The translations under genes were made by a program, and so were the position numbers. Under the pieces are notes generated by a model. That model saw only the letters and a list, made by a program, of their open reading frames with translations, had not been told where the DNA came from and ran no database searches. Positions 59,631 through 64,000 of a DNA stretch of 64,000 nt are shown here, piece after piece; position 1 is the first letter of the stretch; each line of letters starts with the position of its first letter. Source of the stretch: Nocardioides humi (GTDB taxonomy: Bacteria; Actinomycetota; Actinomycetes; Propionibacteriales; Nocardioidaceae). The stretch covers positions 3,658,001 to 3,722,000 of the forward strand of contig NZ_CP041146.1 in the NCBI RefSeq assembly GCF_006494775.1, given 5' to 3'.

Positions 59631-60644
59631 ATGGCGGTCGTGCGCGGGGGTTCGTTCCGGGGCTTCTCCGCTGCTGCTCCACTGAGCCGGCATCACGAGA
59701 CCACGGACCCCCGGGTGGCCCGTGACATCGTCTCGACCTTCCTCGCGCCTCATCACCTCACCGTGGCCGAGGGCCGGGAGCGCTTCCGCGCGGTCGGCGA
59801 CCACGTCGAGCTCGGCGCCGTGTCCCTCGCGTATGTCTCCTACGGCACCGAGGTCGTGATCGACCGGGGAGGAAGCCAGGACTATGTGGGTGTCGTGGTG
59901 CCGCTCAGCGGGTCCGTCGTCGTCCGACAGGCCGGTCAGGAGGTCGTCGCGACGAACGGGGGCTCCTTCGCCGCCGTGGCGAGCGAGCCGAACCTCCACA
60001 TGCGGTGGAGCGCTGACAGCCAGGCGCTCGTCCTGCGTGCGCAGACCGGCGCGCTGCGCGCGCTGGCTGACCGGATCGCACCGTACGGCAGGCACGATGC
60101 GCTCACCTTCAGGCCGTCGAGGGTGGTGGGATCCGAGGCTGCCGTGCTGGCCGGACTCACCGAGTTGCTGGTCCACCTCTGTCAGGCCTGCGGGCCACCC
60201 GAGGCGATGCCGGGCCTGATCAGGCGCCATCTGGGTGAACAGGCGCTGGTCGCGATCCTCCTGGCCGTTCCGAACTCCAGCACCGAGCAGCTCCTCGACC
60301 AGACTCCCGGCCTGCGCTCCTCTGTCCGCCGCGTGCTGGACCTGGTCGCGGCCGAGACCGAGGCGACGTACACGGTGAGCGCCCTGGCAACGGCGGCCGG
60401 GGTCGGAGTGCGGGCACTCGAGGTCGCGTTCAGGCGAGATCTGGGTACGACGCCGCATGCGTTCCTCCAGCGCGTGCGCCTCGAGAAGGCGCGACAGGAG
60501 CTGCTGGCGGCCGGTGGGAACCCGGGGACGACGGTGACCGCGGTGGCCGTCCGCTGGGGCTTCTCGAACGTCGGCCGGTTCGCCGGTCTCTACCAGCAGC
60601 ACTTCGGCGTGCTGCCTTCGCAGACGCTCAACCGCCGGGGCTGA
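59631..60644 (+). CDS. AraC-family transcriptional regulator
   Basis: A 337-residue regulator with an AraC_binding_2-type sensory domain and a C-terminal double helix-turn-helix (VSALATAAGVGVRALEVAF, VAVRWGFSNVGRFAGLYQQH). It resembles the AraC gene at 7438 in layout and length. ATG 59631 is preferred because AGGTGAGGGG lies eight bases upstream; GTG 59622 is an alternative. It precedes the MFS gene on the same strand, with direct repeats in the gap. It probably activates the transporter gene and perhaps the pathway. Confidence 0.85.
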   Translation: MAVVRGGSFRGFSAAAPLSRHHETTDPRVARDIVSTFLAPHHLTVAEGRERFRAVGDHVELGAVSLAYVSYGTEVVIDRGGSQDYVGVVVPLSGSVVVRQAGQEVVATNGGSFAAVASEPNLHMRWSADSQALVLRAQTGALRALADRIAPYGRHDALTFRPSRVVGSEAAVLAGLTELLVHLCQACGPPEAMPGLIRRHLGEQALVAILLAVPNSSTEQLLDQTPGLRSSVRRVLDLVAAETEATYTVSALATAAGVGVRALEVAFRRDLGTTPHAFLQRVRLEKARQELLAAGGNPGTTVTAVAVRWGFSNVGRFAGLYQQHFGVLPSQTLNRRG

Positions 60645-60673
60645 ACGGTCGACCGGAAGCGCGCTTCGTCATC

Positions 60674-60708
60674 TGGCCTGTCGCGGTTCGCTTCGTGGCC
60701 TGTCGCGG
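60674..60708. promoter_or_regulatory. AraC-type direct repeats upstream of the MFS gene
   Basis: TGGCCTGTCGCGG occurs exactly twice, at 60674-60686 and 60696-60708. The start-to-start distance is 22 bases. CTTCGT precedes both copies. They follow the AraC gene directly and lie about 85-120 bases before the MFS start codon. Confidence 0.6.
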
Positions 60709-60792
60709 GTCGGCCAGGTTGCTAACTTCCGCGGATCCTCGTCCCCTCGCCGCCCTCACCGAGTCGGCGGCGCCCGTCCCGGAGGTTCTCCG

Positions 60793-62055
60793 ATGGTGCA
60801 ACCCGTCACCACATCGTCAACCGTCGTCGACCGGATGTCGCGCGCGCAGGTCGTCGCCGTCGGCATCTGCCTGCTCATCGCCGTGCTCGATGGACTCGAT
60901 GCGCAGCTCATCGCCTATGCGGCGCCGTCGATCGTCAAGGAGTTCGGTTTCGGGCCGGCCTCCTTCGGGGTCGTGTTCTCCTCCAGTCTGCTCGGGATGG
61001 CGCTCGGCAGCGTCGTCTTCGGCATGCTGGCCGACCGCATCGGTCGCAAGCCGGTCATGGTCGTCGCGACGTCGACCTTCGCCTTCGCCACACTGCTCAT
61101 CCCGGCGTACGCCGACAGCATCTCCTCGTTCATGGTGATCCGATTCCTCGCCGGAATCGGGCTTGGGGGCGTGACGCCGAGCTTGATCGCGATGATCGCC
61201 GAGAACACGCCGCTCCGCTCGCGCTCGATGTCGGTCACGGCCGCCGTGGGTTGTCTCTCCCTGGGCGCCTTCTTCGGCGGCATCGTCGCGCGCTGGATGA
61301 TCCCCGCCCATGGCTGGCGCTCGATCTTCGTCGTCGGTGGGGTCGTTCCACTGGTCCTCGTCGTGGTGATGATGGTCGGGCTCCGGCGTCTGGAGACCTC
61401 GGTGCCGAAGGAAGGCGCCACCGCAGGATCGTCGTCGCCCGCTGAGCTCTTCCGATCCGGTCGCGGTGGCAGCACGCTGGTCCTGTGGACGGTCTTCTTC
61501 GCGAACCTGCTCGTCATGTACGCGCTGCTCAACTGGCTGCCCACGTTGTTCGTGAAGGCGGGGCACTCCGAGGGGACCGCGACCATCGGCGGCTCCCTGT
61601 TCGCGCTCGGCGGTTTCGCCGGGGGCGTCGTCATCGGCCTTCTCATGGACCGACTCGGTCGGCCCCACGCCATCCTGGTCCTCGCCTACGTGCTCGGGTT
61701 GATCGGCATCGCGACCGTCGCCACCGCGGACCGGACGGCGCTGCTCATGCTCGGGATCGTCCTGGCGGGCGTCGGCGTGGTCGGGGGCCAGACGGGAATC
61801 AGCGCGCTGGCTGTCGCGCTCTACCCGCCGCGGGTCCGCGGTGCGGGCGTCGGCTGGGCGTACGCGATCGGCCGGGTCGGGTCGATCGTGGGGCCGACCC
61901 TCAGCGGGCTCCTCGTCGCCTCAGGGCTCGAGGTGAACGCGATCATCGGCACCGCCGCCATTCCGGCAGCGGTGGCAGGGCTGGGCGTCGTGGTGCTTGC
62001 TGCGCTCGGCGTGCGGCGGATCCGCGGTGCAGCGCCGGTCTCGTCATCGGTCTGA
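60793..62055 (+). CDS. MFS transporter, aromatic acid:proton symporter (AAHS) family
   Basis: A 420-residue 12-segment transporter. The AAHS signature in segment 1 is AVLDGLDAQLIAYAAPSI, the segment 2-3 loop is GMLADRIGRKPVM and the RFLAGIGLGGVTPSLIAM block follows. It resembles PcaK/BenK/VanK-type carriers and would import an aromatic acid, possibly a methoxylated benzoate given the O-demethylase nearby (inference). It is probably controlled by the AraC protein at 59631. It is convergent with the carboxymuconolactone decarboxylase-like gene. Confidence 0.85.
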   Translation: MVQPVTTSSTVVDRMSRAQVVAVGICLLIAVLDGLDAQLIAYAAPSIVKEFGFGPASFGVVFSSSLLGMALGSVVFGMLADRIGRKPVMVVATSTFAFATLLIPAYADSISSFMVIRFLAGIGLGGVTPSLIAMIAENTPLRSRSMSVTAAVGCLSLGAFFGGIVARWMIPAHGWRSIFVVGGVVPLVLVVVMMVGLRRLETSVPKEGATAGSSSPAELFRSGRGGSTLVLWTVFFANLLVMYALLNWLPTLFVKAGHSEGTATIGGSLFALGGFAGGVVIGLLMDRLGRPHAILVLAYVLGLIGIATVATADRTALLMLGIVLAGVGVVGGQTGISALAVALYPPRVRGAGVGWAYAIGRVGSIVGPTLSGLLVASGLEVNAIIGTAAIPAAVAGLGVVVLAALGVRRIRGAAPVSSSV

Positions 62056-62110
62056 GACCGGAGCGCCTCGGGCGGGCGGGCCCGGGGTGACGCCGCGCTC
62101 GCCCTGAGGG

Positions 62111-62695
62111 TCAGAGGTGCTCGACGACACCCGCAGGTGCGTCCGGCAGGTCGAGCTCGAACTCCATCAAGCGATGGAACCGGGCCAGGGCGTTCCACAG
62201 GCCGATGCCCATGGCGAGCTCGACCAGCTCGGCAGGGTCGAACAGCTGCTGCGCCCGGGTGCGCAGGTCCGCCGTGATGCCACTCGCACTGATCTCCCAC
62301 GGGACGACAGGGGGCGCGATCGTCATCTCCTCGGCCAGCATGAGGGCGACCTGCTCACGCTCGTCGAACCGGTCGAACGAGCCTCGCGCGACAGCGACCA
62401 GCTCGTCCTCCCGCACCCCCGCCTTGACCGCGGAGGTGCAGCGGTGGCTCGCGGTGTAGCGGCAGTGGTTGAGGACGGCGACGCGAACGGCCGTCAGCTC
62501 CTTGATGCGCTGGTCGAGGCGTCCGGGGCCCGCGACGCGACGTACGAAGGGCAGGTACGCCGAGAGCAGGCCGGGGCTGTTCCCGATCGCGGACCAGGTG
62601 TGGAGGATCTGCCCGTAGGCGCTCACGCCCGCGTCCAGCACCGGGCGGTCGGCCGCGGCGAAGTCGTCGTCCGCGGTGAGGGGGACCATGGCCAT
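62111..62695 (-). CDS. Carboxymuconolactone decarboxylase (AhpD-like) family protein, copy 2
   Basis: A 194-residue paralogue of 43528-44112 with the same central block (RIKELTAVRVALLNHCRYTA, then SHRCTSAVKAGV). The equal length and the shared LNHCRYTxSHRC segment show recent common origin. AhpD-type CxxC is absent. A role in the same pathway as copy 1 is likely; the reaction is not known. It is convergent with the MFS gene and divergent from a small gene whose promoter carries a palindrome. Confidence 0.8.
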   Translation of the reverse strand: MAMVPLTADDDFAAADRPVLDAGVSAYGQILHTWSAIGNSPGLLSAYLPFVRRVAGPGRLDQRIKELTAVRVAVLNHCRYTASHRCTSAVKAGVREDELVAVARGSFDRFDEREQVALMLAEEMTIAPPVVPWEISASGITADLRTRAQQLFDPAELVELAMGIGLWNALARFHRLMEFELDLPDAPAGVVEHL

Positions 62696-62736
62696 GGATG
62701 TGCTCCTCTCCCCGGCGACGCCGGGGCCATCGGGGG

Positions 62737-62757
62737 GTGTTCAGCTATACTAAACAC
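62737..62757. promoter_or_regulatory. Palindromic operator over a -10 box
   Basis: GTGTTCAG-N5-CTAAACAC is an eight-base inverted repeat with one mismatch, covering TATACT (62746-62751). It lies between the divergent carboxymuconolactone decarboxylase-like gene and a small gene, and is strikingly AT-rich for this region. TetR-type control is likely. Confidence 0.5.
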
Positions 62758-62820
62758 CCGGAGGGCCCGATGCCGCGAAGTCCGCGCCCGGTGGCCGGCC
62801 GTGACCGAAGGGAGCCGCGC

Positions 62821-63087
62821 GTGTCGTCAGACGCCAGTGTCGACGCGGCGATGCGCGTCGTGACCGCCCTGGCGCTGGGGGGCGCGGCGGACGCCGACGC
62901 GGAGCTCTTCGCGCGCACGATCACCCAGGGAGCCGACGAGCTGCCGCGAGGCTTCGAGGAGCTCTGCGCCGGCCTGCTCGAGGTCGTCATGGCGCTGCTG
63001 GTGATCGCCGAGACCGCCACCGGTCTGCACCGTGCCCGACTGGTTCGGGCGGCCGCGACGATGGTGGCGTCCGCGCGGTCCGACTGA
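62821..63087 (+). CDS. Small hypothetical helical protein
   Basis: An 88-residue Ala-rich protein (SSDASVDAAMRVVTALALGG at the start, with LLEVVMALLVIAETATGLH as a possible membrane-associated helix). GTG 62821 has a strong GAAGGGAG site; ATG 62770 would add 17 basic residues and also has GGAGG upstream. I do not recognise a family. Its promoter carries a palindromic operator, and an MITE-like repeat begins at its stop codon. Confidence 0.5.
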   Translation: MSSDASVDAAMRVVTALALGGAADADAELFARTITQGADELPRGFEELCAGLLEVVMALLVIAETATGLHRARLVRAAATMVASARSD

Positions 63088-63264
63088 GAGATTCCGCCAG
63101 CAGGTGCCGCCTGCTGCGCGCCGCGACGCACGCACACTGGCGGCGTTGCGGCCTCTCGGAAGGCGATCCAGCCTGCCTTCGCGTCCAGGTCTGAACGAAG
63201 TGGCCTTTGCCATCGCACGCGCCTCGCGACGCTCGCGACGCCGCCACCTACTGGCGGAATCTCT
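63087..63264. repeat. Intergenic MITE-like repeat
   Basis: The ends AGAGATTCCGCCAGCAGGTG and the complement of CACCTACTGGCGGAATCTCT form terminal inverted repeats with one mismatch. A 23-base inner stretch (63187-63209) matches the reverse complement of 4171-4193 with one difference. The element starts at the last base of the preceding stop codon. No protein is encoded; after it, 63265-63373 holds only the leader of the next gene. Confidence 0.55.
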
Positions 63265-63373
63265 GTACGCGAGCTCCGGGGACCGCCGGGGCCTGGTGGA
63301 CCCTCGCCCCGAGGGCTGTCCGGGCCTCCCTGTACCTTCTGGAGAAGGTTCACTCGACCCCCATGGAGGGCCC

Positions 63374-64000
63374 ATGTCCGCGCCAGCCAGTCCCGAGTCG
63401 CTCGGCAACGCCGACGACGACCGGATCACCCCGGAGATCCTCAAGGTCGCCGGCGTCGTCGTCCTCGGGTCGATCATGGCGATCCTCGACACGACGGTCG
63501 TGAACGTCGCGCTGCCGACCTTCATCACCGAGTTCGAGGTCGACGCGTACTCCACGGTCGCGTGGACGATCACCGGCTACACGCTGGCGCTCGCGGCGGT
63601 CATCCCGGCCACGGGCTGGGCGGCCGACCGGTTCGGCACGAAGCGGCTCTATATCGCGGCGCTGACGCTGTTCACGCTCGGCTCGGTGCTGTGCGCGACG
63701 GCGTGGAGCATCGAGTCGCTCATCCTGTTCCGGGTGCTGCAGGGCCTCGGCGGCGGCATGCTGATGCCGCTCGGCATGACGATCATGACCAAGGCGGCGG
63801 GGCCGCACCGGATCGGGCGGCTGATGGCGATCCTCGGCATCCCGATGCTGCTGGGACCGATCCTGGGGCCGATCGTCGGCGGCTGGCTGATCGACGCCGC
63901 CTCGTGGCACTGGATCTTCCTGATCAACCTGCCGCTGGGCATCGCGGCGATCGTCTACGCCCTGTGGGCGCTGCCGGGCGACGCCCCCGAGCCGAGCGAG
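63374..64000 (+). CDS. MFS multidrug efflux transporter (DHA2/EmrB-QacA family), partial
   Basis: The first 209 residues of an efflux protein that runs off the right edge. Segment 1 has the DHA2 signature ILDTTVVNVALPTF, followed by GWAADRFGTKRLYIAA (loop 2-3) and RVLQGLGGGMLMPLGMTIM, then GPILGPIVGGWLID, the antiporter motif C of drug exporters. ATG 63374 has GGAGGG at the right distance. It follows the repeat at 63087-63264 and is probably not part of the catabolic island. Confidence 0.85.
   Translation, partial: MSAPASPESLGNADDDRITPEILKVAGVVVLGSIMAILDTTVVNVALPTFITEFEVDAYSTVAWTITGYTLALAAVIPATGWAADRFGTKRLYIAALTLFTLGSVLCATAWSIESLILFRVLQGLGGGMLMPLGMTIMTKAAGPHRIGRLMAILGIPMLLGPILGPIVGGWLIDAASWHWIFLINLPLGIAAIVYALWALPGDAPEPSE

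Noticed and set aside
1..64000. CRISPR array, tRNA, rRNA, replication origin or phage attachment site
   Set aside because: Looked for and not seen: no regularly spaced repeats, no cloverleaf or rRNA-like stretch, no integrase or dnaA boxes.

Overview
The window is GC-rich DNA with strong third-position G/C bias, frequent GTG starts and GGAG-type ribosome binding sites. Together with the regulators and aromatic-acid transporters this suggests a high-GC actinobacterium, probably a soil member of the Nocardioides type (inference; no rRNA or tRNA gene is visible). Most of it is a catabolic island for aromatic, probably methoxylated, compounds.

Layout. 1-5 kb holds general accessory genes: an LtrA fragment, two NAD-binding oxidoreductases, two convergent acetyltransferases, a nested pair of MITE-like repeats and an Rrf2 regulator. 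5-14 kb holds a first HpaB-type monooxygenase with its flavin reductase, divergent from an AraC regulator; an FAD-dependent phenol-type hydroxylase with an MmyB-like regulator; an aldehyde dehydrogenase; and LysR and GntR regulators. 14-29 kb holds a VOC metalloenzyme, a 2-oxoacid dehydrogenase complex (fused E1, E2, E3), a double-cupin protein, an aromatic-acid MFS transporter, a second HpaB, a large SARP-like regulator, a flavin reductase and a RibF-like FAD synthetase. 29-36.6 kb holds an Old Yellow Enzyme, a second aldehyde dehydrogenase, a frameshifted beta-hydroxyacid dehydrogenase, an M24-family protein, a second RibF-like gene and a crotonase. 36.6-44 kb holds a repeat, two LuxR-type large ATPase regulators, a third HpaB and flavin reductase, and a carboxymuconolactone decarboxylase-like protein. 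44-62 kb is the folate region described below, plus a second SARP-like regulator, a second cupin, a second VOC protein, LacI and AraC regulators, a second MFS transporter and a second carboxymuconolactone decarboxylase-like gene. The right edge holds a third repeat and the start of a drug-efflux MFS gene.

The most interesting system is at 45.2-59.5 kb. metF, a LigM/DesA-like tetrahydrofolate-dependent O-demethylase and purU form one operon. folD, folP (dihydropteroate synthase) and a fused pabB-pabA lie in a second operon with a metallo-hydrolase and a VOC protein. Together they could take a methyl group from an aryl methyl ether onto tetrahydrofolate, oxidise it to formate, regenerate tetrahydrofolate and partly rebuild the folate pool. 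The two RibF-like genes could likewise supply FAD to the three HpaB enzymes. The island therefore seems to carry part of its own cofactor supply.

Four genes (8.56, 24.45, 33.03 and 57.89 kb) are each broken by what looks like a single missing base in or near a G/C run. The agreement in type and direction suggests sequencing deletions rather than real decay, though decay cannot be excluded from one sequence.
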